DNA of 64,000 nucleotides from Paraprevotella clara YIT 11840 (GCF_000233955.1 NZ_JH376599.1:126277-190276); one strand, 5' to 3'. Shown: positions 9,742 to 20,124, counted from the stretch's first letter. The notes: generated by a model from the letters alone, not told the origin. Made by a program: numbers and translations.

Positions 9742-11352
9742 ATGAAAACAGATAATAAAATAAAGATGTTTGCGGTAGCTGCAACAGTCTTAGCAACCGC
9801 GGCTTGTACCGATACGTGGGACGAGCATTATGGTAATGAAGGCCGCCCTGTGTCCGACAAGTCCCTTCTTCAGGTGATGGAGGAGCAAAGGGATTTGGGC
9901 GACTTCCTCAAGGTACTGCGTGCCACGCATGTGTTTAACAATAATAAACCGACAAACGTGACGTACGCTGATTTGTTGGCTAGCGATCAGACTTTTACTG
10001 TATGGGCTCCCAAAGATGGGCAATTCAATGTGGATTCTTTGTTGGAGGAATGTCTGACCGTGTCGGGTGACTCTATGTGCGGACAGCATTTTGTGCAGAA
10101 TCACATTGCACATTTCATCACCAATAGTACGGATATGAAATCGGTTCTTATGCTCAATAATAAGTATCTTGATGCCAGTCCCGGTTTTTTCCAAGGTGTG
10201 ACGTATGAGTCTGGACGGGCTAATGAAGCGGCAAAGAACGGAATTTTGCATGTGCTTTCTGGTGAATTGCCTTATTTATATAATGTGTATGAGGCTTTGA
10301 CTACTTTGTCGGAGTATTCCGGAATCGGTTCTTTTTTCAAAAGGTATGAAAAATTGGAATTGGATGAGAATTCCAGTATTCAGAGCGGCATTGTGGATGG
10401 AAACATTGTCTATTCCGATTCTGTGATGGTTACTACTAACATATTGTTTAGCAGGTTTGACCGCATAAACGAGGAAGACAGTAGCTTTATCATGTTGGTT
10501 CCTGAAACTCGGGTGTGGGATAAGGCTTATGACGAGGCACAGTCCTATTTTAATTACGGCAGCGTAAATCAGGCAGACTCTTTACAGCGTTTGTATGCCC
10601 ATCAGGCACTTATTCGAGATTTGGTGTACAACCGGAATATAGGTTGTTCCCACATGGCAGATTCTGTGTATTCTATTGCCTATAACAAGTATGACGAGGA
10701 ACGACGCCATGTGTATTACAAACCGTTGGCTGCCGGTGGAATTTTTTCTTCCGATTTCGTGCGAGATACGATGGCTTGTAGTAATGGAGCTATTTATAAT
10801 TTGTACGAATGGCCGTTCAACCCCGAGGATATATATTTTTATCCTGTGAAGACCGAAGCTGAGTATGAGAGTATGATGACAGATTACGAAGATTGTACCT
10901 ATGCATCACGCAGCTCGGTTGCCGACAGTATTTCCGATGGCTATTTGGTGATTTCTCCTCGTACGAATTCATCCAATTGGACTATGGAGTTCCAAGTTCC
11001 CAATGTGTTGTCCGGTACGTATGATGTTTGTGCGGTAGTGTTGCCTCGTACGGTGTATAATGCCAGCGACCGTAATTTCCGTCCATGTAAGTTCACTGCT
11101 TCTATCAGTTACGAGACGGAAGACGGGGTGGAACAGACCTATGATTTCGAAGACGAGGTGCAAAACGACCCTTATCGGGTAGACACGGTGAAAATTGGTA
11201 CGTTCACTGTTCCGGTATGCAGTTATGGCCAACCTGATGCTAAAGTCCACTTGACACTGGAATGCAGTATCAGTCGTTCGGAGTCTGGGCGGTATAACCG
11301 CGAGATGTATCTTGATTGTTTATATTTCAAACCCAATAGAGAAGAAAAATAG
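9742..11352 (+). CDS. FAS1-domain lipoprotein, third in the operon
   Basis: A 536-residue lipoprotein with the lipobox ending at Cys22 (TAAC then TDTW). A FAS1 unit begins with SLLQVMEEQRDLGDFLKVLR near residue 40 and includes TFTVWAPKDGQF near 84-95 and GILHVLSG near 166. A second unit follows (YNVYEALTTLSEYSGIGSFF, then SSFIMLVPETRVW). The C-terminal part (from about 390) is a predicted beta-sandwich resembling the end of the 7776 protein. It precedes the second SusC gene by only 4 bp, so the two are almost certainly co-translated. Function as a glycan-binding accessory protein is inferred from context. Confidence 0.8.
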   Translation: MKTDNKIKMFAVAATVLATAACTDTWDEHYGNEGRPVSDKSLLQVMEEQRDLGDFLKVLRATHVFNNNKPTNVTYADLLASDQTFTVWAPKDGQFNVDSLLEECLTVSGDSMCGQHFVQNHIAHFITNSTDMKSVLMLNNKYLDASPGFFQGVTYESGRANEAAKNGILHVLSGELPYLYNVYEALTTLSEYSGIGSFFKRYEKLELDENSSIQSGIVDGNIVYSDSVMVTTNILFSRFDRINEEDSSFIMLVPETRVWDKAYDEAQSYFNYGSVNQADSLQRLYAHQALIRDLVYNRNIGCSHMADSVYSIAYNKYDEERRHVYYKPLAAGGIFSSDFVRDTMACSNGAIYNLYEWPFNPEDIYFYPVKTEAEYESMMTDYEDCTYASRSSVADSISDGYLVISPRTNSSNWTMEFQVPNVLSGTYDVCAVVLPRTVYNASDRNFRPCKFTASISYETEDGVEQTYDFEDEVQNDPYRVDTVKIGTFTVPVCSYGQPDAKVHLTLECSISRSESGRYNREMYLDCLYFKPNREEK

Positions 11353-11356
11353 TGCC

Positions 11357-14300
11357 ATGAAACATATTTTATCAACATTTTGCCTGATGGCCGCTGTGGC
11401 AGCTCCGGTGGCGGCTCAAGAGGCGGAGCAGGATTCCGCCCAGGCTACGGTACGGGATTCCGCAAAGATGGTAAAGTCCATGTTGTCGGAGGTTCCGATG
11501 CGCGAAATTAAAGGACGTGTCTATGATAATGCTACTAAGCAACCGACTGCGGGTATCAGTGTCTCGGCATTCAATGACGCACGCTATGCGGCTATGACTG
11601 ACGAGAAAGGGGATTACGTGATCCAAGTCCCGGTATATGTAACTTCCCTTTGGATGCGGGGTGATGGCTATAATGCCCTTCAAGTTCCAGTCGGTAGGGG
11701 AGAAGACTCGGTGGATGCTTATATTTTCAGCGATACTTTCAATCCGGTCTATACGGCTTCGGGGTCTGCTACGAGTGAAAAAACAGTGGCTGTGGATTAT
11801 AATACGAATGAAGTTAGCATTGACGGGCAGATTCAAAACAAGTTGGGTGCTGATATACATACCGTTACGCGCAGTGGTGTGCCGGGGATGGGTGTGGCCA
11901 TGTTCATGAACGGCTTGAACTCGCTCAATACCAACGCACAGCCACTGGTTGTTATTGACGGAGTCGTTACCGATATGAGGCTTTCGGCTCCTTCTGTTCA
12001 TGACGGCTTTTTCAACAACCTCCTTGCGAATATTATGGTGGAGGATATTGAGAAAATCAGTGTTTTGAAGAACGGGACAGCTATTTATGGTGCGAAGGGA
12101 GCGAATGGGGTGATTCTTATCGAAACCAAACGTAACAAGAGCATGGCTACGAAAATAGATGTTTCTATCGGTGGAAGCTTTGAATTATTGCCAAAATCTA
12201 TGGATATGATGGACGGGGAACAATACCGCATCTATGCTTCCGAACTGATAGGGACGACAGGTACTACCAATAACAGTTTCAAGTTTTTGCAGACGAATCC
12301 GAATTATTACTACTATGATGTGTATCATAATAATACGGATTGGCAGAAACATGTGTATGAGGAAGCCTTCACTCAAAACTATAGTATCAACGTGCAGGGT
12401 GGAGATGACGTGGCCAACTATAATCTATCCGTGGGGTATGCTGCATCTGATGCAACGCTGAAGAACAATTCTTTTTCGCGTTTCAATCTGCGCTTGAATT
12501 CTGATATCGTATTGGCAAAGAACCTCACGGTGCGTTTCGATGCAGCTTATAGCGATGTGACGCGCGATATGCGTGACGATGGGGCGCCGGCCACATTGGA
12601 TGATGGTGTAATTTCTTCACCGGGATTCCTGAGCCTGATCAAGTCTCCTTTTCTCAGCCCGTATGCGTTTGACACAAACGGGAATATTTCTTCTTATTTG
12701 GCCGATGCTGATGATTACCTTTCCGATGTGTTGACGACCAAGCCTTATTTGAATTCGTTGGCCAACCCTTTGTTTATTTTGGAAAACGGAGATGGTGACA
12801 ATAAAAATTATTTCGGTAACCGTCTCATTACATTAGCTGTGACTCCGAAGTGGAATATTAACCGTTATTGGAGCATTTCAGAGCATTTTGCATTCCAATT
12901 GGTGAATACGGATGAAAATGCCTACTTACCGATGAACGGTGTTCCGGATTTTGATGTAGAAGGTGTAGGTGAAGCTTTGCAGAATCGTGCTTCAGCTTTG
13001 GCAGCACGCGAAACGGTTATCATGAGCGACTCTTATTTCGATTATGCTCGCCGTTTCAAGGCGCATTGGCTCGGTTTGCGAGGAGGTTTGCGTTATCAGC
13101 GTACGAGTTACCAGTTGAATTCTCAGGTGGGTTACAATAGCGGAAACGATAAGACGCCTAACATGTCAAATAATTTACTCTACAAATCCACGGACGGTAC
13201 GGAGGAAGAAGTGGTGGACATGACTTACTATCTTTCGGCCGATTACAATTGGCGTGAACGTTACTATGTTTCCGCTGCACTGAGTATGGCTGGTAGCTCC
13301 AAGTTTGGTGTCGATGCTGCCGACGGACTGAAGATCGGCAACTACGCTTGGGGGTTCTTTCCTTCGGTACAGGCAGCGTGGGTACTGACTAATGAGTCGT
13401 GGATGCCCCGTACTCGTGCTCTGAATTATTTGCGGCTGAATGTAGGGTTCGATCTTGTGGGTAACGACGATCTAGAAAGCCAGGCTTCGCGTACGTATTT
13501 TGTGGGGCAGAAGATGTGGAATACATCGACGGGGTTGTCTATGGCAAACATTGGTAATACGCAATTACAATGGGAGACTACGGCACGTTGGACGGCCGGT
13601 TTGGATTTGTCTGCTTTGGACAATCGCCTGGGTGTTAGTTTCAATTATTTTCATGGGATAACTTCCAATTTGCTCAGCTTGAGTGCATTGTCTTATATCA
13701 GTGGCTTGAAGGCCAATTGGAAGAACAGTGGCGAGATGAAAAACCAAGGTTTTGACGTAAGTCTGTCTGCCAGAGTTATTGATTTGAAAGACTGGAAGTG
13801 GAGTTTGGGAGCTAGTGCAGGACATTATAAGAACGAGTTGACTTCTCTGCCGAATGGTTCTTTTATTACGGAACTTTACGGGGGTAAAGTGCTTTCGCAA
13901 GTAGGTACGGCTGCCGGAGTGTTTTATGGCTACAAGACAGACGGGGTATTTGCTACAACGGAAGAGGCCGATGCTGCAGCTTTATATCAGGTAGATGAGA
14001 CAGGGGCAAAGACTTATTTCCGTGCAGGGGACATGAGATTCGTTGATGAGGATGGCAACCATATAATTAATGAAAAAGACATGCAGGTTATCGGTGATCC
14101 CAATCCCGACCTTTATGGTAATATTTTCACTAACGTACGTTGGAAGAACCTTTCATTAGACGTTGTCTTTAACTATTCTTTAGGTAACGACGTGTATAAT
14201 TATCAACGCCGTCTGTTAGAGAGCGGATCACGTTTCCACAACCAGACTACCGCTATGTTGTCCCGTTGGACACATGAAGGTCAGGAAACAGACATTCCCC

Positions 14301-14593
14301 GTATCTATTATTTAGACGCACCGGGTAATAGCCGCTTCTCCGACCGTTGGATTGAGGATGGTTCTTACCTTCGTCTGAAGAATGTCACGTTGAGCTATTA
14401 CTTTCCCATCCATACAACTTATTTGCAGGGTATTACGATATGGGGAGCTGCCAATAATCTGCTTACGTTCACGAAGTATTTGGGAGCAGATCCGGAGTTC
14501 AGTGCAGACAACAGCGTGTTGTCCAGAGGTATCGATCGCGGTTTGTTGGCCCAAGGGCGTAATTTCTCATTGGGCGTAAAGATTAACTTGTAA
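11357..14593 (+). CDS. SusC/RagA-family TonB-linked transporter (pair 2)
   Basis: Second SusC-like transporter of the operon, 1078 residues from the ATG at 11357. An upstream in-frame ATG at 11312 lies inside the preceding gene and would put 15 residues before the signal peptide (MKHILSTFCLMAAVAAPVAAQ), so 11357 is preferred. The CarboxypepD_reg-like domain (near 48-105) is followed by the plug with PLVVIDGVV and SVLKNGTAIYGAKGANGVILIETK. It is divergent from the first SusC, lacking a clear TonB-box and the second D of the LKDA motif (LKNG instead). The cognate SusD starts 19 bp downstream. Confidence 0.94.
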   Translation: MKHILSTFCLMAAVAAPVAAQEAEQDSAQATVRDSAKMVKSMLSEVPMREIKGRVYDNATKQPTAGISVSAFNDARYAAMTDEKGDYVIQVPVYVTSLWMRGDGYNALQVPVGRGEDSVDAYIFSDTFNPVYTASGSATSEKTVAVDYNTNEVSIDGQIQNKLGADIHTVTRSGVPGMGVAMFMNGLNSLNTNAQPLVVIDGVVTDMRLSAPSVHDGFFNNLLANIMVEDIEKISVLKNGTAIYGAKGANGVILIETKRNKSMATKIDVSIGGSFELLPKSMDMMDGEQYRIYASELIGTTGTTNNSFKFLQTNPNYYYYDVYHNNTDWQKHVYEEAFTQNYSINVQGGDDVANYNLSVGYAASDATLKNNSFSRFNLRLNSDIVLAKNLTVRFDAAYSDVTRDMRDDGAPATLDDGVISSPGFLSLIKSPFLSPYAFDTNGNISSYLADADDYLSDVLTTKPYLNSLANPLFILENGDGDNKNYFGNRLITLAVTPKWNINRYWSISEHFAFQLVNTDENAYLPMNGVPDFDVEGVGEALQNRASALAARETVIMSDSYFDYARRFKAHWLGLRGGLRYQRTSYQLNSQVGYNSGNDKTPNMSNNLLYKSTDGTEEEVVDMTYYLSADYNWRERYYVSAALSMAGSSKFGVDAADGLKIGNYAWGFFPSVQAAWVLTNESWMPRTRALNYLRLNVGFDLVGNDDLESQASRTYFVGQKMWNTSTGLSMANIGNTQLQWETTARWTAGLDLSALDNRLGVSFNYFHGITSNLLSLSALSYISGLKANWKNSGEMKNQGFDVSLSARVIDLKDWKWSLGASAGHYKNELTSLPNGSFITELYGGKVLSQVGTAAGVFYGYKTDGVFATTEEADAAALYQVDETGAKTYFRAGDMRFVDEDGNHIINEKDMQVIGDPNPDLYGNIFTNVRWKNLSLDVVFNYSLGNDVYNYQRRLLESGSRFHNQTTAMLSRWTHEGQETDIPRIYYLDAPGNSRFSDRWIEDGSYLRLKNVTLSYYFPIHTTYLQGITIWGAANNLLTFTKYLGADPEFSADNSVLSRGIDRGLLAQGRNFSLGVKINL

Positions 14594-14612
14594 CATTCAA
14601 TTAAAACGAATC

Positions 14613-16304
14613 ATGAAAAAGAACAAGATATTTTCTATGGCATTGGTATTGGCTTTTGGGGCTGGTGCAGCCTTTACCTCCTGTGTGGATACGGATTCAA
14701 GTTTGGTGGACTTCAATCCCCAACTGAATTCACCCAACGATACGGTATATTCTCTTTTGGGAATTATGAACAAGATGCAGGTGATAGCCGATCGCACAAT
14801 TATTCTCGGTGAAATAAGAGGAGAACTTTCATCCGCGACTGAAGCAGCCACGACCGACCTGAAAGAACTGGCTGACTTCACGGCAACTACAGACAACCGC
14901 TACAATGCGCCGGAAGATTATTATGCCATCATTCAGAACTGTAATTATTATATTGCCCATGCCGATACGATGCTTTCTTTGCGTGGGGAGAAAGTGTTTA
15001 TTCGGGAGTATGCTGCAGTGAAAGCTTTCCGTGCATGGACTTATTTGCAGTTGGCCATTTATTATGGTAAGGTACCTTTCTTTACGGAACCGTTGATGAC
15101 GGAAGTGGAAGCGGATCCTTCACGTTATCCGTTTTATGATGTGAAGCAGGTTTGTGAATACTTCATTCCGGATTTGGAACCTTACGTGGAAACTGATTTT
15201 CCCTTAGCCGGAAACGACCGCTATTTCATTCCCGTGCGTGTCTTGTTGGGCGACCTTTGCCTATGGGCTGGGCGTTACCGAGAGGCTGCACAATACTATC
15301 ATGACTATCTGACGCATCCCGACAAACCTTTGGCTCCGGCTGGAAACATGGAAGCCTATTGGGGGAATTACGAATTCAAGAGCCATTCGTCGAGTTATTC
15401 AAGTACTACCGATTTGGCTGGGATACGGATGGAAACCAGTGAATATGATGGAGTGGTAAGCCGATTGGGAGATGTCCTTAATTCTACGGAGGACAACCGT
15501 TATTATTTTGAGATGACTTCTTCACAGTCGTTGTTGGAACTGTCGCAGGCGCAGCGTTACGTGATGGTGTATACGGATCCGACTACAAATTTACGTGATA
15601 CGATATCTCCGGGAGAGAACACGATTTATAATGACAGTCGGGAAAGGGGGGATTTGCGTTTGTGTTCAAATGTCAGGATGACGTACACGGCAAGTCGCGA
15701 TGATTATTCGGAAGATTTTCAGACGGTAGTCCGTTTTCCTGTGACATCCAACTCGTCTTTCTTGTCGGAAATCCCTCTTTACCGGCTTTCGTCCATCTAT
15801 CTTCGTATGGCCGAGGCTTACAACCGTGCGGGGCTGCCCGAATCGGCTTTTGCTATTTTGAAGTATGGCTTGAGTGACGGGACTGTGTCCAAGTATGTCA
15901 GTGCCGATGAACAAAAGCGCGCAGGTAATTTGTTGACGTGGAGTCCTTACAATTTCATTACACAGGATATGTCGTCCACTTCTACGACAACAGTAAATAC
16001 GGAGGGAATTCATTCTTATGGCTGTGGTGAATCTTATGCCGATACGCTTTATGTCATTCCTGAAGGATTGGCCACTCATGAAGACTCCATACTCTTTGTA
16101 GAGGATAAGATTTGCGATGAGATGGCTTTGGAGCAGAGTTTTTTGGGGCAGCGGTTTGGTGACTTGCAGCGTATAGCACTCCGGCGTGATGACACGGACT
16201 TTTTGGCACGGAAGATAGCCGGACGCGCTGGGAAAGATAGTTTCAATACAGAACTTTATGGTCGCCTTTCAGATCGGAGTAATTGGTATTTGCCTTTGGA
16301 GTGA
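14613..16304 (+). CDS. SusD/RagB-family lipoprotein (pair 2)
   Basis: A 563-residue SusD-like lipoprotein, lipidated at Cys24 (FTSC then VDTD). The body has the RagB-type helix VKAFRAWTYLQLAIYYGKVPFFTEPL near residues 130-155. The C-terminal region carries KICDEMALEQSFLGQRFGDLQRIALRR, a divergent form of the ERxxELxxEGxRWxDLxR motif of SusD proteins. It closes the import operon. A hairpin and a new promoter region lie downstream before the next gene. Confidence 0.9.
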   Translation: MKKNKIFSMALVLAFGAGAAFTSCVDTDSSLVDFNPQLNSPNDTVYSLLGIMNKMQVIADRTIILGEIRGELSSATEAATTDLKELADFTATTDNRYNAPEDYYAIIQNCNYYIAHADTMLSLRGEKVFIREYAAVKAFRAWTYLQLAIYYGKVPFFTEPLMTEVEADPSRYPFYDVKQVCEYFIPDLEPYVETDFPLAGNDRYFIPVRVLLGDLCLWAGRYREAAQYYHDYLTHPDKPLAPAGNMEAYWGNYEFKSHSSSYSSTTDLAGIRMETSEYDGVVSRLGDVLNSTEDNRYYFEMTSSQSLLELSQAQRYVMVYTDPTTNLRDTISPGENTIYNDSRERGDLRLCSNVRMTYTASRDDYSEDFQTVVRFPVTSNSSFLSEIPLYRLSSIYLRMAEAYNRAGLPESAFAILKYGLSDGTVSKYVSADEQKRAGNLLTWSPYNFITQDMSSTSTTTVNTEGIHSYGCGESYADTLYVIPEGLATHEDSILFVEDKICDEMALEQSFLGQRFGDLQRIALRRDDTDFLARKIAGRAGKDSFNTELYGRLSDRSNWYLPLE

Positions 16305-16339
16305 TGCTATAATGTGTTGTAAATCAATGCTGATTGAAA

Positions 16340-16407
16340 GATGTTACAAATACGAAAGTATATGATACAAAATATTTTGGAAAAGATTCCGGCAAAGGCT
16401 AATTTAG
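16340..16407 (+). promoter_or_regulatory. Candidate HTCS operator and -7 box, 16486 gene
   Basis: Direct repeat GATGTTAC (16340-16347), 13-bp spacer, TATGATAC (16361-16368). A -7-like box TAATTTAG sits at 16400-16407, again exactly 31 bp downstream, and is identical in sequence to the box before the import operon. The box lies in the loop of the hairpin at 16385-16418. It gives the 16486 gene its own promoter. Confidence 0.72.
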
Positions 16408-16418
16408 CTGCCGGAATC
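16385..16418 (+). other. Intergenic hairpin around the -7 box
   Basis: A perfect 10-bp stem GATTCCGGCA/TGCCGGAATC encloses a 14-base loop that itself contains the small palindrome GCTAATTTAGC. No T-run follows, so it is not a standard intrinsic terminator. It could stabilise the 3' end of the SusD message or bind a regulator over the promoter. Confidence 0.55.
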
Positions 16419-16485
16419 TCAAATCCAACAAGAATAGAAGAGAAAGAGATATAGTAATTTTAGTATTAATCTTAAATTGAAGTTT

Positions 16486-19400
16486 ATGAGGAAGAAAAAC
16501 TTTTTGATGTTGCTCGGCCTTGCAGGACTTGGCTTGACAGTCCAGGCTCAGGTTATTGCAACGTTGGGTTTTGAGGATGGTGACCAATTCTACCATCACA
16601 AAGACTCTGCACAATTTGCAGACTTCTACGGTGACCATATCAATCTCCAGCCGGGGGATGTGTGGAATGAGAAATGCGAAGAGGCTTATTCTGGTACGTA
16701 TGCCTTGGAGGCTAACAATTCCAATACGGTACAGGGGTCGCAATGGTTCCGTGGTTTGAAGTTGCGCTATTTGCCCATTGAGGAGGGCAAATCCTATCGT
16801 GTGTCGTTTTGGGTGAAGGCCAACAAAACCTTTACGATGGCCGACGGGGGCGATCCTATCAATACGGCCATCAAATCCAGCCTTTCTATCGGACGTGAAA
16901 ATCTTGAGGCACCATTGATGTCGCAGAGTGGCACGCAGTACTATTATGATTGGAAAGACGGTATCATGACGGGAGATTGGCGCCGTTTGTCGTTCGTGGC
17001 TTACAATTCCGGAAAGGCCGTGCAGGACAAGTTCTTCGACCAGTTCGACGATAACATCAAAGACATCATCGTGAATGATCCGAATGACCCGTCGAAGAAC
17101 GACACGATTTGGTGGAAGGGCGATGATACGTCATTCCCTAATACGTATTTCCTGACCATCAACATGTACAATCCTGGTCGTTATCTTCTGGATGATATTA
17201 AGATTGAAGAAGCCACGATGGCAGGCTGTACGTATAATTATGATGCTATCAGGGTGGATTTCGGCTATCCCACGAATGCTGCCCAGTTGGCTTCCGCCAG
17301 CACTGACCCTATCGGTGTGCACTTGTTGCCCAATTCGTATGTGAAAGTGATGAATGGTGATCAGGAGATGGAAGTGGCCAGCGTTGAGTTGAAGCAGGAC
17401 GGCTACATGTATATCTTCATGGCGAATGAAATAGACGAGGATGAAAGTGCCGATATGAAGGTCAGCTTCACGCCAGATGCGGAATGCCCGCTCATTTACA
17501 CCACCGACCAACGTCCGAGCATGGACGTAGAGAGCGAGATGAAAGTGCTCCCGTTCACGAGTGAAGCCATTTACTATGATGAGACTATCGAAGAAATGTC
17601 TTATTTGATGGATGGTCCGAATTTCTTGTCTTCCGTACCTGAAGACCATAGCTTCGAGTTGGATCCGGCCACGTTCAATGAGGTGCAGGTGAACTACGAT
17701 CGTGCCGTTTCTACGGAAATTGCATCCGTTTTATTGATGCAGAATGGTGTGCAAGTAGCTGATTTGTATAGCTCCACTGTGGTGTCTGAGGACGACCCGA
17801 ATACTTTGGTCGTATCGGTAGGGACATTGGAGAATGGCGAATACCAGTTGGTAGTGTCTAATGTGACTAATGCAGTGAGTGGTTTTGAGGCTTTACAGTC
17901 ACAAACCATAAATTTCTCCGTAGGACCGGATTTGAACCCAGGTACGAGTGAAGTGATTTATTCTGCCGCGAAAGACTTTGCCACGTATGCCAACGGTACT
18001 TTCCCGAAAGGGTGGTTGTCGAATGATAATGGAACCATCCACCAGTATGGTGTGACGGAAACCGGTGAGGTCTGGAATTATAACTGGGGTGGTAACATCG
18101 GTGGTGGAGGATGCCGTTTGCAGGGTCCTTATACCGGTGATTTTAATGGTATGGGACTTTATTGGCGTGCTACTGGCGGTACGGTAGGTACGGCTACTTA
18201 TGGCGAACAAGTGAAAGACTATGTGATGCCCGACGGGACTTTGGATCCGGAAATGGATCCGGGTGTGGCTCTCCATTTGACGCCGCGTAAATATCAGGTC
18301 TCGTTCCGTATGGCGGCATGGAAAGGTTTTGCCGATGGTACGTTCCCGAAATATGACTTCTCTCTCGAAAAGATTGATTTGAACAATCCGGATGCAGAAG
18401 GTGAGGTGGTAGCCCGGTTCAACGGTGTGGAAGCCAAGCCGAGCGTGGAGGGTGCTCAAAATGTTCCAGTGACGGGGACAGCCCTTTCCACTACGGAGTT
18501 CACGGTGGCAGAGGAGGGTTATTACATGTTGAAGTTCTCTTGCCTGAGTGAGGGTGGTTTCCACGAATTCCTTTTGGGTGCTGTAGAATTGATTTCCAAA
18601 CCTTCCGATGCGGCCTATTATAAGGCTCAGTTGGCTGCGGCCATAGACAGTGCGACGGTGGTGGCTACGGGTGTGGAGAACGAAATCTATAATGGTACGA
18701 CCAAGGCCGCCTTGGCTGAGGCTTTGGAGGCCGCCAAGAACGGTACGTTCAACAGCCCGTCTGCCATAGAGGAAATAAATGCGAAGTTGTATGACTTGTG
18801 TGGTAAGATGTTGGCACGCCAAGCTAATGTGGATTCGTATGATGTAGACATGCAGACTTTGCGCGACAACATGGCCAAGATAGACCCGGCTTCCAAATAT
18901 GTGATGGCTGATGAATATATTGAGGGTGAAAACCTGTTGAAAGAATATGACGGCGTGTCTTCCTTGGATCTGGAAGATGAAGCTTTGTCCGAGGCTATAG
19001 AGAAATTGGAAGACATAGCTGCCAAGGTGGGCAACATCCAGTCTTGTGTGGATGCCTTGACCTACCGTCTTACGAAGTTTGCTACTATGGCAGAAAAGTT
19101 GGGTGCCGAGCCGGCAAGCCTGATTACGGACGCGCAGAATGCTTTGGACGACGATGATGATTTGGCAGCCAGCTTGGCTTACCATAGCAGGCAGACCCTT
19201 TATAAGATATTGGGAGAAACAGGTAAGATTACAGACGAGATGAAGGATACGCTGTACAGCGAGACGGAAACGGATGAGACTACGGCCACGGGCTATAAGG
19301 TTTTGGCTTCCGGTGTCGACCTGACAGGTTTCGTGAAGAACCCGAACTTCTATTCTTACATTAGTGTAGCTAATGACAGTGTGAATAGTGAGAACACGCC

Positions 19401-20124
19401 AGGTTGGAATGTTTTAGAAGGTAAGCCGATTGTGACCGTGGACGGGTCTTGGGGTGCTAATGAAAACAAGGCTGTAGCCGATAATCGTTTGCATGGTTAC
19501 CAAATGGAGTACAAGATTTGCCAGACCCTGACCGATTTGCCGGTAGGTATATATGATGTGTTGTTCGACACTCGCACGTACAAAAATAGTGCTTGTTATT
19601 TCGATGCCGTGAATGATGAGACTGGTGTTCCTGATAAGTATATCTGGGCGGTGACTTCGGATGCGCCCAATGATACAATCCGTGTGTTATTTGAGGGTTG
19701 TGATATTAAGTATGAAACAGGTTGGGGAGGTGCTCCAACACTCATTCCTAATGTTACAGTAAAGGAAGGTACAGTGCTGACCATCGGTATTGCTGAGAAG
19801 TATGTTTCCGGAAAGAATTTCTGCCTCAAGGATGAGAGCGGTCAATGGTATGATGCCGGTCCGGAAGCAGGCGACCAAGGTAATTGGCAAACCCAGACCA
19901 TGGCAGATGACGCACGTCTCTTCTTCAAGGCTCCGTTGGAAGGCTATGACTATGCCAAGGCGTATGCAGATAACATTGACGACGTGAAAGTGGCGGAGGC
20001 CGTGTCTTACGAGTATTACACCGTAGACGGTATGAAGCTCGAACGTCCGATGAAGGGTGTGAACTTAGTGAAGATCCACCGTGCAGACGGAACGACTGAC
20101 GTGAAGAAAGTGATCGTGAAATGA
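16486..20124 (+). CDS. Large modular secreted/surface protein, probable glycan binding
   Basis: A 1212-residue exported protein. The true start is probably the ATG at 16486, since the earlier in-frame TTG (16477) adds three residues before a clean signal peptide (MRKKNFLMLLGLAGLGLTVQAQ). Residues about 25-240 resemble a CBM4/9-type jelly roll (GFEDGD, SGTYALEANN, YRVSFWVKAN). Several further beta-rich modules follow. An alpha-helical FIVAR-like stretch occupies roughly 705-910 (repeated ALxxALEAA-type heptads). A last beta-sandwich precedes a C-terminal tail, KGVNLVKIHRADG with KKVIVK at the end, shared with the 28068 gene. No catalytic motif is recognised. It has its own operator-promoter and a strong terminator after it, so it is a monocistronic member of the regulon. 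A surface glycan-binding role is inference. Confidence 0.75.
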   Translation: MRKKNFLMLLGLAGLGLTVQAQVIATLGFEDGDQFYHHKDSAQFADFYGDHINLQPGDVWNEKCEEAYSGTYALEANNSNTVQGSQWFRGLKLRYLPIEEGKSYRVSFWVKANKTFTMADGGDPINTAIKSSLSIGRENLEAPLMSQSGTQYYYDWKDGIMTGDWRRLSFVAYNSGKAVQDKFFDQFDDNIKDIIVNDPNDPSKNDTIWWKGDDTSFPNTYFLTINMYNPGRYLLDDIKIEEATMAGCTYNYDAIRVDFGYPTNAAQLASASTDPIGVHLLPNSYVKVMNGDQEMEVASVELKQDGYMYIFMANEIDEDESADMKVSFTPDAECPLIYTTDQRPSMDVESEMKVLPFTSEAIYYDETIEEMSYLMDGPNFLSSVPEDHSFELDPATFNEVQVNYDRAVSTEIASVLLMQNGVQVADLYSSTVVSEDDPNTLVVSVGTLENGEYQLVVSNVTNAVSGFEALQSQTINFSVGPDLNPGTSEVIYSAAKDFATYANGTFPKGWLSNDNGTIHQYGVTETGEVWNYNWGGNIGGGGCRLQGPYTGDFNGMGLYWRATGGTVGTATYGEQVKDYVMPDGTLDPEMDPGVALHLTPRKYQVSFRMAAWKGFADGTFPKYDFSLEKIDLNNPDAEGEVVARFNGVEAKPSVEGAQNVPVTGTALSTTEFTVAEEGYYMLKFSCLSEGGFHEFLLGAVELISKPSDAAYYKAQLAAAIDSATVVATGVENEIYNGTTKAALAEALEAAKNGTFNSPSAIEEINAKLYDLCGKMLARQANVDSYDVDMQTLRDNMAKIDPASKYVMADEYIEGENLLKEYDGVSSLDLEDEALSEAIEKLEDIAAKVGNIQSCVDALTYRLTKFATMAEKLGAEPASLITDAQNALDDDDDLAASLAYHSRQTLYKILGETGKITDEMKDTLYSETETDETTATGYKVLASGVDLTGFVKNPNFYSYISVANDSVNSENTPGWNVLEGKPIVTVDGSWGANENKAVADNRLHGYQMEYKICQTLTDLPVGIYDVLFDTRTYKNSACYFDAVNDETGVPDKYIWAVTSDAPNDTIRVLFEGCDIKYETGWGGAPTLIPNVTVKEGTVLTIGIAEKYVSGKNFCLKDESGQWYDAGPEAGDQGNWQTQTMADDARLFFKAPLEGYDYAKAYADNIDDVKVAEAVSYEYYTVDGMKLERPMKGVNLVKIHRADGTTDVKKVIVK

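Noticed and set aside
16477-16485. TTG start for the 16486 protein
   Set aside because: The ATG three codons later gives a normal signal peptide.
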